Assembly (NCBI GenBank): GCA_900317555.1
Contig: ONHF01000002.1
Location: forward strand, 62,001 to 126,000
Source: an uncultured Lachnospiraceae bacterium
GTDB taxonomy: Bacteria; Bacillota; Clostridia; Lachnospirales; Lachnospiraceae
Direction: 5' to 3'
DNA length: 64,000 nucleotides
Positions 27,573 to 36,574 of the stretch are shown piece by piece. A program made the position numbers and the translations under genes. The stretch's first letter is position 1; the number at the start of each line of letters is the position of its first letter. The notes under the pieces were generated by a model. It saw nothing but the letters and a program-made list of their open reading frames with translations. It searched no databases and was not told the DNA's origin.

Positions 27573-28700
27573 TCATATAGAAGCGTCATTCTGTGTCTTC
27601 TTCGCAAAAATCTCACGAAGCGATGTGGTATACGGAGCCCTGGCGACGCCGTACTCTGTGACAATGCCCGTGATCAGCGTATGATCCGTCACATCAAACG
27701 CCGGATTGTAGACTTTGATTCCTTCCGGCGCCATCCGTTTCTCATACCACATTTCCGTGACCTCCTCCGGCTTTCTCTGCTCGATCGGAATTTCATCGCT
27801 GGTCTGCAGCGACATATCGATTGTAGAGGTCGGCGCGCAGACGTAGAACGGAACGCCATAATGCTTCGCGGCAAGCGCAAGGAGACTCGTTCCGATCTTG
27901 TTGGCGGCATCGCCGTTGGAAGCAACGCGGTCGCAGCCGACAAAAACGGCCTGCACCTTACCGGTCTTCATCAAAGAGGCAGACATATTATCGCATTCCA
28001 GAGTGACATCCATTCCGGCGCTCGAGAGCTCGAACGCGGTCAGCCTTGCGCCCTGCAGGAGCGGTCTTGTCTCGTCGCAGTAAATATGGAAATTGTACCC
28101 CCGCTCATGTCCGAGATACATCGGCGCAGTCGCCGTACCGTAGCGGATTGTTGCGAGCTGCCCCGCGTTACAGTGCGTCAGAAGGCCGTCCCCGGGCTTT
28201 ACAAGCGCAAGCCCGTTTTCGCCGATCCGGCGGCAGACTTCGACGTCTTCGTTGCGGATTGCCACACATTCTTCATGCAGCCGTTCAACGATTTCCCGCA
28301 TTGTCAGCCTGTCATTTTCTCCACACGAGAGGAAAACCTTTTCCATCCGGCAGAGCGCCCACGAAAGATTGACGGCGGTAGGGCGGGAAGAATTCAGATA
28401 ATCTTTGTTTTTCTCAAATGCAGCTCGCAGGGCAGCGAAGTTCTCCGCTCTGTTCTCCCGCGTATCTTCCTTCGGAAGCCCGGTTTCTTTTGTCAGAAGA
28501 TAGATTGCAAATCCCGCGAAAACACCAATCGCCGGCGCGCCCCGCACCTGGAGGAGGTAAATCGCGTCCCAGAACTGTTTTGCCGTTTCCAGCTCAATAC
28601 ATTCGATTCTGCCCGGAAGCTGCGTCTGGTCGATGATGCGGATTTTATTCACATCGTCCAGCAGCTCCGCGGTTTCATAGTCGAGAATTGTTTTACCCAT
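27573..28700 (-). CDS. mtnA: S-methyl-5-thioribose-1-phosphate isomerase
   Basis: Converts methylthioribose 1-phosphate to methylthioribulose 1-phosphate in methionine salvage. 375 residues with the eIF2B-like fold. Catalytic Cys177 is in THCNAG and Asp257 in GCDRVASNGD, matching the B. subtilis MtnA pair. GGAG lies 5 bases before the ATG. No mtnK, mtnB or mtnD is in the window, so it may work in a DHAP-shunt-type pathway for 5'-deoxynucleosides instead. It is downstream of ybaK in the same direction with a 52-base gap. Confidence 0.92.
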   Translation of the reverse strand: MGKTILDYETAELLDDVNKIRIIDQTQLPGRIECIELETAKQFWDAIYLLQVRGAPAIGVFAGFAIYLLTKETGLPKEDTRENRAENFAALRAAFEKNKDYLNSSRPTAVNLSWALCRMEKVFLSCGENDRLTMREIVERLHEECVAIRNEDVEVCRRIGENGLALVKPGDGLLTHCNAGQLATIRYGTATAPMYLGHERGYNFHIYCDETRPLLQGARLTAFELSSAGMDVTLECDNMSASLMKTGKVQAVFVGCDRVASNGDAANKIGTSLLALAAKHYGVPFYVCAPTSTIDMSLQTSDEIPIEQRKPEEVTEMWYEKRMAPEGIKVYNPAFDVTDHTLITGIVTEYGVARAPYTTSLREIFAKKTQNDASI

Positions 28701-28752
28701 AAATGCTCCTTGTTCAAATCGTATACATTGCTGCCGCATCCGGGCGGCCGCC

Positions 28753-29238
28753 TCACATGGTAATGTCCGCGTATTCGCCCTGATCCGCGCGCAGAAGATC
28801 ATCCGGTGAAAGCTCGATCTGGCAGCCGATCTTTCCGCCGCTGACATAAATCCTGTCCTGCTTCGCGGCCGAACTGTCGACCCTCGTGACAAACTGCTTC
28901 TTCATACCGATCGAAGTGCAGCCTCCGCGGACGTACCCGGTCAGGCCGAACAGGTCCTTGACATGGATCATTTCGACCGACTTCACGCCGACCGAACGGG
29001 CGCATGCCTTGAGGTCAAGTTCCTTTTCAATCGGAATCACAAAAACATAGTGGTTTTTGTCATTTCCCTCGGTAACCAGTGTTTTGAAGACTTTTTCGTG
29101 CGGAAGCCCCAGCTTGTCTGCCGTCTGAATGCCGTCCACAAACTCGCCGGCCTCATACGACATGTGTGTGTACGGAATTTTCAGCCGGTCGAGAATCCGC
29201 ATCGCGTTTGTTTTGACTTCCTTCTCTTTTCTGGACAT
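28753..29238 (-). CDS. ybaK: YbaK-family Cys-tRNA(Pro)/(Cys) deacylase
   Basis: Editing hydrolase that removes cysteine mischarged on tRNA-Pro. 161 residues covering the whole YbaK/EbsC domain, with KTNAMRILD near the N-terminus, the conserved catalytic-site lysine in VFKTLV and GGCTSIG near 105. AAAGGAAAGG precedes the ATG. The start lies 86 bases inside the pdx gene in another frame, so translation is probably coupled. Confidence 0.9.
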   Translation of the reverse strand: MSRKEKEVKTNAMRILDRLKIPYTHMSYEAGEFVDGIQTADKLGLPHEKVFKTLVTEGNDKNHYVFVIPIEKELDLKACARSVGVKSVEMIHVKDLFGLTGYVRGGCTSIGMKKQFVTRVDSSAAKQDRIYVSGGKIGCQIELSPDDLLRADQGEYADITM

Positions 29239-30088
29239 TTTCTGCCTTTCCTTTCAAACTGCGCAGCCGGTCAATCAGGTACGGCAGCGCCTCTTCGAAA
29301 TTAACACCGTACCAGTTATGATGCTCATCCGCCATCGTAGCCCGGACGCAGGCCAGCGTATAGTCAACTGCCAGCCGGACAGCATTGCCCAGCGAAAAGC
29401 CATTCATCAGGCCGCCGAGCGTTACGCTCGCGAAGATGTCACCGGTTCCGTGAAAAACAACCGGCAGCTTCTCATTGACATAAGCCCGGAATTCATCTTT
29501 ATCCCGGTCATAGGTCAGCGCACCGATTTCGCCCCTGCCGTAGGAAAAGCCGGTCAGGATCACATTCTTCGCCCCCTGATCCGCCAGCCTCTTCACGATG
29601 TCTCTGCAGTAAAGCTCGTCTCCGTCTTCGCGGTAAGGTGTCCCGGTCATGATGCAGGCCTCCGTCAGATTCGGAGCGATCACATCCGCGTGACTGCAGA
29701 GTTTTTGCATAGCGGCGGCGAATTGACCGGTAAATCCTTTATACAAAGAGCCGCCGTCGGCCATCGCCGGGTCCACAAAAAGAAGCGCGGACGGCTCTGT
29801 AAACTCTTTCTGCAGCTTCCGGACGAGTTCGATCTGCCGGATGGAGCCAAGATATCCGGAATAGACTGCCTCGAACTGAAATTTCTGCTGCTTCCATACC
29901 TCCAGGATTTTCGGGATTTCATCGGTCAGATCATGAAACGTAAAACTGCTGAACGCGGTATGATTCGATAGAACAGCAGTCGGAAGCACCGCCGTTTCCA
30001 TTCCCATGGCTGAGAGGATCGGCAGGGCTGTCGTAAGGGAACATTTGCCGACGCAGGAAATGTCCTGAATGGTGACGATTCTCTTCAT
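29153..30088 (-). CDS. Pyridoxamine/pyridoxal kinase (PdxK/PdxY)
   Basis: ATP-dependent phosphorylation of pyridoxal or pyridoxamine in B6 salvage. 311 residues of the ribokinase fold. Substrate-side residues are in SNHTAFSSF, and the anion hole and catalytic Asp in HGTGDIFASV near 237-246. GGAGG is 10 bases upstream of the ATG. The last 28 residues, beyond the normal end of the family, are hydrophilic and are encoded in the 86-base overlap with ybaK. Confidence 0.92.
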   Translation of the reverse strand: MKRIVTIQDISCVGKCSLTTALPILSAMGMETAVLPTAVLSNHTAFSSFTFHDLTDEIPKILEVWKQQKFQFEAVYSGYLGSIRQIELVRKLQKEFTEPSALLFVDPAMADGGSLYKGFTGQFAAAMQKLCSHADVIAPNLTEACIMTGTPYREDGDELYCRDIVKRLADQGAKNVILTGFSYGRGEIGALTYDRDKDEFRAYVNEKLPVVFHGTGDIFASVTLGGLMNGFSLGNAVRLAVDYTLACVRATMADEHHNWYGVNFEEALPYLIDRLRSLKGKAENVQKREGSQNKRDADSRPAENSVHTHVV

Positions 30089-30253
30089 TCTCGTTTGTCC
30101 TCCGGCCTTGCTTTTTTGTTACGCTGCCTTACAGTATCCACCATGTCAGGGCAGATGTCAAAGGCTGGCGGCGCCTCTCCAGCGGCGGCGTCCTCGTGTT
30201 CACCGCTCTGCCTTTCGAGATGACACGCGCTGCAGAAGGCTGCCCGCTGTGCG

Positions 30254-30294
30254 CAAAAAAACTGCTGTCCGAAACCGATCGCCCGGACAGCAGT
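30254..30294 (-). terminator. Terminator of the butyrate operon
   Basis: 11-bp stem ACTGCTGTCCG/CGGACAGCAGT, 12-base loop, then seven T. It is 27 bases past the etfA stop. The rest of the 230-base gap to the pdx gene holds nothing recognised. Confidence 0.95.
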
Positions 30295-30320
30295 CTGTGA
30301 TAAAAGTATTCAGCCGGAAA

Positions 30321-31385
30321 TTACGCGTTCTTCTTCGCGTCCACAGCAGCCTTCAGCTTCTGCGTAAGCAGCGGAACGACCTTGTTCAGATCGCCTACGA
30401 TGCCATAGTCGGCAACATCGAAGATCGGAGCGTTCTCATCCTTGTTGATCGCAATGATGATATCGGAATCTTCCATACCTGCTACGTGCTGGATCGCGCC
30501 GGAAATACCGATTGCGAAGTAAACATGCGGACGAACTGTTTTGCCGGTCTGGCCGACCTGCATATCCTTCGGCATCCAGCCTGCGTCAACAACAGCACGG
30601 GAGCAGGATACAGTCGCGTTCAGAACCGAAGCGAGATCCTCCAGGAGTTTGAAGTTCTCGGGGCTGCCGACGCCACGGCCACCGGAAACCAGAATCTTGG
30701 CCGCCTGAATGTCCGCTACCGTCGAAACTTCCTTAACGATCTTCAGAATCTCGGTGTAGCAGCTGTTCGGTGTCAGATCCGGATGGAAAGCAATCTTCTC
30801 TGCCTTATGTGCTCTGTCCGGAGCTTTCTTCTGCATAACGCCGGGGCGGACGGTTGCCATCTGCGGTCTGTAATCCGGGCAGGCAATTGTTGCGATCGTG
30901 TTGCCGCCGAAAGCGGGACGGGTCATCAGGAGCTGTTTGTGCTTCTGCTCCGCCTCGTGTCCGGGAACAGCGATCAGCGGGAAATCACCGATTTCAAGCT
31001 TTGTGCAGTCTGCGGTCAGACCTGTATGAATCTTCGCGGAAACGCGGGGGCCGAGGTCACGGCCGATCGCTGTTGCGCCGACCAGCAGGATTTCGGGTTT
31101 GAACTTCTCTACGATCGCCTGAACAGCATCGGCGTAGGGTTCTGTTCTGTAATCCTTGAGTTCGGGATCATCTACAACGATGACCTTATCCGCGCCATAC
31201 GCGCCGAGTTCATCTACAAGATCATCACCAAGGCCGGAGCCAAGCAGAATGGCCGTTACTTCCTTATCGTCAAGATCATTTGCAAGATCTCTCGCCTTGC
31301 CCAGAAGCTCCAGCGCGATGGGGCTGAGTTTGTTATCCACCTGCTGGGCAAAGATATATACTCCCTTATACTCTTCTAAAGCCAT
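30321..31385 (-). CDS. etfA: Electron transfer flavoprotein subunit alpha
   Basis: 354 residues. The C-terminal FAD domain shows SGGRGVGSPENF and GQTGKTVRPHVYFAIGISG. With EtfB and Bcd it forms the complex that, in butyrate-forming Clostridia, bifurcates electrons from NADH to crotonyl-CoA and ferredoxin. The ATG giving MALEEYKG follows AAGGAGG; the longer frame would overlap etfB. It is last in the operon, 13 bases after etfB. Confidence 0.96.
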   Translation of the reverse strand: MALEEYKGVYIFAQQVDNKLSPIALELLGKARDLANDLDDKEVTAILLGSGLGDDLVDELGAYGADKVIVVDDPELKDYRTEPYADAVQAIVEKFKPEILLVGATAIGRDLGPRVSAKIHTGLTADCTKLEIGDFPLIAVPGHEAEQKHKQLLMTRPAFGGNTIATIACPDYRPQMATVRPGVMQKKAPDRAHKAEKIAFHPDLTPNSCYTEILKIVKEVSTVADIQAAKILVSGGRGVGSPENFKLLEDLASVLNATVSCSRAVVDAGWMPKDMQVGQTGKTVRPHVYFAIGISGAIQHVAGMEDSDIIIAINKDENAPIFDVADYGIVGDLNKVVPLLTQKLKAAVDAKKNA

Positions 31386-31398
31386 TGCTGTTTCCTCC

Positions 31399-32190
31399 TT
31401 AGATAACATGCTTCTCATCGAGCACATTTACGATATAATCTGCCGCCTCATCCGGTGTCTCCGGAACGACCTTGACGCCTTTGCCCTTGGCAACCTTATC
31501 GGAAGCCTTGGCAATCAGCGTAGGAGAACCTGCTTTGCCGAGGTTGGAATCCTCAACATCCTTCAGATCCTTTCTTCCCCAGACCGTAACTTCCTTCTTG
31601 AAAGCGTCAAAAATTCCGCCGGGCGTCATATATCTGGGCTTGTTGAGCTCGGACATGCATGTAACAAGGCAGGGCATCTTCGCCTTGACAATATGATATC
31701 CATCATCATACTGACGCTTAACCGTGATGGTCTTCTCCGCTTCATCAACAGAAATCTCCTGTGCGTAGGAAATCAGCGGCAGGTGCAGGTGCTCGGAAAT
31801 CTGCGGGCCAACCTGTGCGGTATCGCCATCGATAGCCTGACGTCCGGTAAAGATCAGATCGTAATCAAGGTTTCTGAGAGCGCCCGCGATCGTCTGGGAT
31901 GTTGCCCAGGTGTCCGCGCCGCCGAGAACTCTGTCTGTTACGAGGATGCCGTTGTCCGCGCCCATCGCCATTGCCTCGCGAAGAACCGCGTCTGCCTTGG
32001 GAAGTCCCATCGTCAAAACAGTAACCTCCGCGCCAAACTGATCCTTCAGCTTCAGAGCTGCTTCCAGCGCTGCCTTGTCATCCGGATTCATGATGGCGAG
32101 CATGGCGCCTCTGTCGAGCGTTCCATCGGGTTTAAATTTAACGCCGCCCTTTGTATCAGGGACCTGCTTAATGCATACTACTACTTTCAT
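31399..32190 (-). CDS. etfB: Electron transfer flavoprotein subunit beta
   Basis: 263 residues, starting MKVVVCIKQVPDT as in clostridial EtfB. The nucleotide-binding stretch near GRQAIDGDTAQVGP at about 120-135 supports a bifurcating-type FAD site. It lies between bcd and etfA, 28 bases after bcd. Confidence 0.96.
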   Translation of the reverse strand: MKVVVCIKQVPDTKGGVKFKPDGTLDRGAMLAIMNPDDKAALEAALKLKDQFGAEVTVLTMGLPKADAVLREAMAMGADNGILVTDRVLGGADTWATSQTIAGALRNLDYDLIFTGRQAIDGDTAQVGPQISEHLHLPLISYAQEISVDEAEKTITVKRQYDDGYHIVKAKMPCLVTCMSELNKPRYMTPGGIFDAFKKEVTVWGRKDLKDVEDSNLGKAGSPTLIAKASDKVAKGKGVKVVPETPDEAADYIVNVLDEKHVI

Positions 32191-32218
32191 GTTCTGCTCC
32201 TCTCCTTGTCACGGCACA

Positions 32219-33379
32219 TTACTTTAACAGCGCGCCGGAAATAACCATGCGCTGAACTTCCGAAGTTCCTTCGTAGATCTCCGTGATCTTCGCGTCACGC
32301 ATCATACGCTCGACTTCGTACTCTCTGATGTAGCCATAGCCGCCCATCAGCTGTACGCATTTTGTGGTTACGTCCATTGCCGTCTCTGCCGCGAAAAGTT
32401 TTGCCTTTGCAGCTTCAACAGAATATCTGTCCTTTGTCTTCTTGGCTTCCGCAGCCTTGTAAACAAGGAGCTGTGCAGCTTCGATCTCTGTAGCAAGATT
32501 TGCGAGCTGGAACTGCGTGTTCTGGAATGCGGAAAGGGATCTGCCGAACTGTTTTCTCTCTTTAACATAAGCGAGCGTTCTGTCAAAAGCACCTTCCGCA
32601 AGGCCAAGAGCCTGCGCGGCAATACCGATACGGCCGCCGTCCAGTGTGTGCATGGCGATCGGGAAGCCCTTTCCTCTCGGTCCGAGCTGATTCTCTGCGG
32701 GGATCTTGCAGTCCTGGAAAATCAGTTCATAGGTAGAGGAGCCGCGGATACCCATCTTGTTCTCTTTCGTTCCGAAGGAGAAGCCGGGTGTATCCTTGTC
32801 AACGATGAAAGCAGTGAACTTCTTCTGCTTTCTGCCCTTCTTGTCTTCTACGATGTCCGTATAAGCAATGATGATATAAACATCCGCTTCCTTACCGTTT
32901 GTGATGAAGCACTTGGAGCCGTTCAGTGTCCAGTAGGTTCCGTCTTCGGAAAGGACTGCCTTAGTCTGTACACCCTGCGCGTCCGTGCCGGCGCCGGGCT
33001 CTGTCAGACCGAAAGCGCCGAGCTTTCTGCCTGCTGCCAGATCAGGGATGTATTTCTTCTTCTGTTCTTCGGTTCCAAAGGTCATGATCGGGTCCATGCA
33101 CAGGGATGTGTGCGCAGATACGATAACGGCCGTTGTGCCGCAGACTTTTGCGAGCTCTTCGATGCACATAACATATGTCAGAGGATCGCAGCCCTGGCCG
33201 CCGTATTCCTTCGGAATCGGAATGCCGAGGAAGCCGCTCTTCGCCATTTTCTCAACAGTTTCTCTCGGGAATTTCTCGGTCTCATCGACTTCGATCGCAA
33301 GAGGCTTTACTTCTGTTTCAGCGAAATCCCTGAACAGGGATCTTGCCATTTCATGTTCCTGGCTTAACTGAAAGTCCAT
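32219..33379 (-). CDS. bcd: Butyryl-CoA dehydrogenase
   Basis: FAD enzyme reducing crotonyl-CoA to butyryl-CoA. 386 residues, standard acyl-CoA dehydrogenase length. FGLTEPGAGTD, CFITNG and the catalytic Glu in YEGTSEVQ near 367 are visible. AAAGGAG precedes the ATG giving MDFQLSQE. It lies third from the end of the operon, 87 bases after hbd. Confidence 0.96.
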   Translation of the reverse strand: MDFQLSQEHEMARSLFRDFAETEVKPLAIEVDETEKFPRETVEKMAKSGFLGIPIPKEYGGQGCDPLTYVMCIEELAKVCGTTAVIVSAHTSLCMDPIMTFGTEEQKKKYIPDLAAGRKLGAFGLTEPGAGTDAQGVQTKAVLSEDGTYWTLNGSKCFITNGKEADVYIIIAYTDIVEDKKGRKQKKFTAFIVDKDTPGFSFGTKENKMGIRGSSTYELIFQDCKIPAENQLGPRGKGFPIAMHTLDGGRIGIAAQALGLAEGAFDRTLAYVKERKQFGRSLSAFQNTQFQLANLATEIEAAQLLVYKAAEAKKTKDRYSVEAAKAKLFAAETAMDVTTKCVQLMGGYGYIREYEVERMMRDAKITEIYEGTSEVQRMVISGALLK

Positions 33380-33466
33380 CGTTAAATCTCCTTTGGTTTT
33401 ATTGCAGATTATCCCGGCGGACCACACTGCGCGGCGGCCTGCGCCGGGGATAATTGTAGAAGCGGA

Positions 33467-34345
33467 TCAGAGCTGGTCTACCGGTGTCTTGGTGTGATCA
33501 GCATTGTAAACATAGAAGCCGCGCCCGGTCTTTACGCCGAGGTGCTTCGCTCTTACCATCTTGCGGAGCAGCGGGCTTGCCGCATATTTATTGTCATGCG
33601 TATCATTGAACAGAACGTCCATGATCGCCAGAACGACATCCAGTCCGATATAGTCGCCGAGTTCGAGCGGTCCCATCGGATGATTGCAGCCAAGCTTCAT
33701 GGCTGTATCAATGCCTGCGATATCAGATGTGCCTGTATAGTAAACATTGATGCCTTCGTTGATCATCGGAACGAGGATACGGTTAACAACGAAGCCTGCA
33801 GCCTCATTAACCTGAACCGGAACCTTGCCGATCTGCTCGGAGATCTTCTTGACAGCGTCAATCGTCTCTGCAGGTGTGTTCGCGCCGGCAATAACTTCAA
33901 CGAGCTTCATAACGGGTGCCGGGTTGAAGAAGTGCATGCCTACGATCGGCTTGGAAAGGCCCGCGCCGATTTCCGTGATCGAAAGAGAAGATGTGTTGGA
34001 AGCGAAAATGCAGTCCGGATTCTTGACGATTTCATCCTGCAGTTCGCGGAAGGTCTGCTGTTTGAGGTCCATTCTCTCAAGAACCGCTTCAACAACCAGA
34101 TCCGGATCGACTGCCTGTGTGTTCAGGCCGGTCTGAACCTTTGCCAGAATCGCGTCAGCCTTCGCCTGCTCCATCTTTCCCTTCGCAACTGCTCTGTCCA
34201 GCTGCTTCTTGATCTTGCCCTTGCCGCCATCCGCGAATTCCTGCTTGATGTCGCAAAGATATACCTTCTCAACCGCATCGTTCTGGGCAAATGCCTGCGC
34301 GATACCGGAGCCCATTGTGCCGGCGCCAATAACTGCTACTTTCAT
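33467..34345 (-). CDS. hbd: 3-hydroxybutyryl-CoA dehydrogenase
   Basis: NAD(P)-dependent reduction of acetoacetyl-CoA. 293 residues by coordinates. The Rossmann motif GAGTMGSGIA is at 7-16; SNTSSLSIT and the catalytic His in GMHFFNPAPVM near 138 follow. GGAGG precedes the ATG. It is 46 bases after crt in the operon. Confidence 0.96.
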   Translation of the reverse strand: MKVAVIGAGTMGSGIAQAFAQNDAVEKVYLCDIKQEFADGGKGKIKKQLDRAVAKGKMEQAKADAILAKVQTGLNTQAVDPDLVVEAVLERMDLKQQTFRELQDEIVKNPDCIFASNTSSLSITEIGAGLSKPIVGMHFFNPAPVMKLVEVIAGANTPAETIDAVKKISEQIGKVPVQVNEAAGFVVNRILVPMINEGINVYYTGTSDIAGIDTAMKLGCNHPMGPLELGDYIGLDVVLAIMDVLFNDTHDNKYAASPLLRKMVRAKHLGVKTGRGFYVYNADHTKTPVDQL

Positions 34346-34391
34346 TGCTGTTACCTCCATATGAAATATGTTCAAAGCTCACTTATAAGAA

Positions 34392-35186
34392 TTACTTATT
34401 CTGGAATGCTACGTGCTTAACCTTCTTCGGATCATCCTTCTTGCGGAGGAAGTTCGCCATGCCTTCCTTCTGGTCCTCGCTCTCGAAGCAGTCGCCGAAA
34501 TACTTCTCTTCCAGCGCGACACCTTCGCTGATGGAAACCTGGCAGCCTTCATTGATTGCCTTCTTGCAATTACGAACCGCGATCGGAGCGTTGCCTGCAA
34601 TCGTAGCAGCAAGCTTCTTCGCCGCGGGAAGCAGTTCCTCCTGTGTGTAGACCGCGTTTACAAGGCCGATTCTGTAAGCTTCATCCGCCTTGATGTTGCG
34701 TGCCGTATATACGAGCTGTTTTGCCATGCCCATGCCGACAAGGCGTGCCAGTCTCTGCGTGCCGCCGAAGCCGGGTGTGATTCCAAGTCCGACTTCCGGC
34801 TGTCCGAAGACCGCGTTGTCCGAGCAGAGGCGGATATCGCAGGCCATCGAAATCTCATTGCCGCCGCCAAGTGCGAAGCCGTTGATTGCCGCGATAACAG
34901 GAATCGGGAAGGATTCGATCTCAAGAAACAGATCATTTCCCTTCTTGCCAAAAGCAGTGCCTTCCGCCTTTGTCAGTGTAGACATCTCTCCGATGTCCGC
35001 GCCCGCAACGAACGACTTATCGCCTGCGCCCGTTAAAACAAGACAGCGGACCGTCTCCAGGTCCACGCCGTCAAAGACCTTCTTCAGGTCATCCAGCACT
35101 TCCGAGTTCAGCGCATTTAACGACTTCGGGCGATTGATCGTGATCACGCCAACCGCGCCTTCTACTTCATAATCAACATAACCCAT
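34392..35186 (-). CDS. crt: Crotonase (3-hydroxybutyryl-CoA dehydratase)
   Basis: 264 residues of the enoyl-CoA hydratase family, dehydrating 3-hydroxybutyryl-CoA. Oxyanion-hole and catalytic residues lie in AGADIGEM, GGGNEISMACD and EVGLGITPGFGGTQR. The ATG giving MGYVDYE has GGAGG 7 bases upstream; a Met two codons earlier is too close to that site. It is 25 bases after the thiolase gene. Confidence 0.95.
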   Translation of the reverse strand: MGYVDYEVEGAVGVITINRPKSLNALNSEVLDDLKKVFDGVDLETVRCLVLTGAGDKSFVAGADIGEMSTLTKAEGTAFGKKGNDLFLEIESFPIPVIAAINGFALGGGNEISMACDIRLCSDNAVFGQPEVGLGITPGFGGTQRLARLVGMGMAKQLVYTARNIKADEAYRIGLVNAVYTQEELLPAAKKLAATIAGNAPIAVRNCKKAINEGCQVSISEGVALEEKYFGDCFESEDQKEGMANFLRKKDDPKKVKHVAFQNK

Positions 35187-35211
35187 GCTCATACCTCCAA
35201 CACAAGACATC

Positions 35212-36396
35212 TTAGTCTTCGTATCTCTCAACGACTGTCGCGCAGCCCATGCCGCCGCCGATGCACAGTGTCGCAAGACCCCTCTTGGAATTTCTCTTCT
35301 GCATCTCATACAGCAGTGTTGTCAGAATTCTCGCGCCGGACGCTCCGACCGGATGTCCGATTGCAATCGCGCCGCCGTTGACATTCAGCTTGTCCATATC
35401 GAAGTGAAGCTCTTTGCCTACCGCAACGGACTGCGCCGCAAATGCCTCGTTTGCCTCATACAGATCGAAGTCGTCAATCGTGAGGCCGGTCTTCGCAAGA
35501 ACCTTCTTCGTTGCCGCTACCGGGCCGACACCCATGATCGAAGGATCAACGCCGCCAAGCGCTCCTGCAACCCAGACTGCCATCGGCTTTACGCCAAGCT
35601 CTTTGGCCTTCTTCTCGGACATAACAACGATCGCAGATGCGCCATCGTTGATGCCGGATGCGTTGCCTGCGGTCGTTACGCCGCCTTCGTTAATCGGGCG
35701 GAGCTTTGCGATATCCGCTGCTGTCTGCGGTCCGCGGGGGCCTTCGTCGGTATCGAAGATCACGGTCTGCTTCTTCTGCTTGACCTCTACAGGAACGATC
35801 TCGTCCTTGAACTTGCCCTCTTCCATTGCCTTGGCCGTCTTGGTCTGCGACCATGCGGCGAACTCATCGAGTTCTTCCCTGGTGAGTCCCCACTTCTCTG
35901 CTACATTATCTGCGGTCTTGATCATGTGATAATTGTTGAAAGCATCCCAAAGAGCATCATTAACCATCGTATCAACCATGGTTGCATTGTTCATACGGTA
36001 GCCGAAACGGGCCTTGGTCAGCGCGTAAGGAGCCATGGACATGTTCTCCATGCCTCCGGCAACAACAACATCAGCTTCACCCGCCCTGATGATGTCCGCT
36101 GCAAGATTAACAGCATACAGGCCGGAGCCGCATACGACATTCAGTGTAACAGCCGGGCACTCAACCGGAAGTCCCGCATTGATGGATGCCTGTCTTGCGA
36201 CGTTCTGTCCCTGCGCCGCCTGAATGACGCAGCCCATGAAAACCTGATCGACATCTTCAGGTTTGATGCCGGCACGGCTGATGGCTTCCTTGATAACAAT
36301 CGAGCCGAGCTTCGCTGCGGGTGTTGTGGAAAGAGCTCCTCCCATCTTTCCTACTGCCGTACGGCAAGCACTTGCAATAACAATTCTGTCTGCCAT
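35212..36396 (-). CDS. thlA: Acetyl-CoA C-acetyltransferase, first gene of the butyrate operon
   Basis: 394 residues; nucleophile Cys89 in NVVCGSG, with GHPVG and CIGGGMGC near the end. It commits acetyl-CoA to butyrate. GGAGG is 6 bases before the ATG of MADRIVI. It is the promoter-proximal gene of thl-crt-hbd-bcd-etfB-etfA, an order known from Butyrivibrio- and Roseburia-type Lachnospiraceae. Neither a butyrate kinase nor butyryl-CoA:acetate CoA-transferase is in the window. Confidence 0.96.
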   Translation of the reverse strand: MADRIVIASACRTAVGKMGGALSTTPAAKLGSIVIKEAISRAGIKPEDVDQVFMGCVIQAAQGQNVARQASINAGLPVECPAVTLNVVCGSGLYAVNLAADIIRAGEADVVVAGGMENMSMAPYALTKARFGYRMNNATMVDTMVNDALWDAFNNYHMIKTADNVAEKWGLTREELDEFAAWSQTKTAKAMEEGKFKDEIVPVEVKQKKQTVIFDTDEGPRGPQTAADIAKLRPINEGGVTTAGNASGINDGASAIVVMSEKKAKELGVKPMAVWVAGALGGVDPSIMGVGPVAATKKVLAKTGLTIDDFDLYEANEAFAAQSVAVGKELHFDMDKLNVNGGAIAIGHPVGASGARILTTLLYEMQKRNSKRGLATLCIGGGMGCATVVERYED

Positions 36397-36441
36397 GATC
36401 ATCCTCCATTATTCTGTGCGTGTTCAGATTGATGTGAAAGA

Positions 36442-36459
36442 TTGTTAATTTTTTATCAC
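36442..36459. promoter_or_regulatory. Candidate Rex operator in the butyrate operon leader
   Basis: TTGTTAA-tttt-TTATCAC matches the clostridial Rex consensus TTGTTAAnnnnTTAACAA at 12 of 14 fixed positions. It lies about 4-21 bases after the expected start site. It is enclosed by a perfect 9-bp inverted repeat TTGATGTGA/TCACATCAA (36429-36437 and 36456-36464). Rex is the NADH/NAD sensor that controls the equivalent operon in Clostridium acetobutylicum. Confidence 0.6.
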
Positions 36460-36469
36460 ATCAAGAGTC

Positions 36470-36498
36470 ATTATAACATAAGAGACATGCCTTTTCAA
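36470..36498 (-). promoter_or_regulatory. Butyrate operon promoter
   Basis: TTGAAA and TATAAT with an exact 17-base spacer, about 70 bases upstream of the thiolase ATG. Confidence 0.88.
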
Positions 36499-36526
36499 TG
36501 TAATTCACTGAAAAAACATGTCTCTT
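36480..36526. repeat. 18-bp inverted repeat overlapping the butyrate promoter -35
   Basis: Arms 36480-36497 and 36509-36526 match at 16 of 18 positions around an 11-base centre, and the -35 hexamer lies in the proximal arm. On the plus side it is followed by T-rich DNA, but no plus-strand gene ends here. It may terminate hpf transcripts or bind a regulator. Confidence 0.65.
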
Positions 36527-36574
36527 TTTCACTTTTTGGTGCAGATTGAATATACCTGCGCCGGCATTTGTACT

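Noticed and set aside
30069..31379. Plus-strand open frame of 436 codons opposite etfA
   Set aside because: Antisense to a firmly identified gene; the translation is unlike any family and lacks a start signal.
35185..36432. Plus-strand open frame of 415 codons opposite the operon thiolase
   Set aside because: Antisense shadow; GC-rich coding DNA in Clostridia often leaves such frames open.
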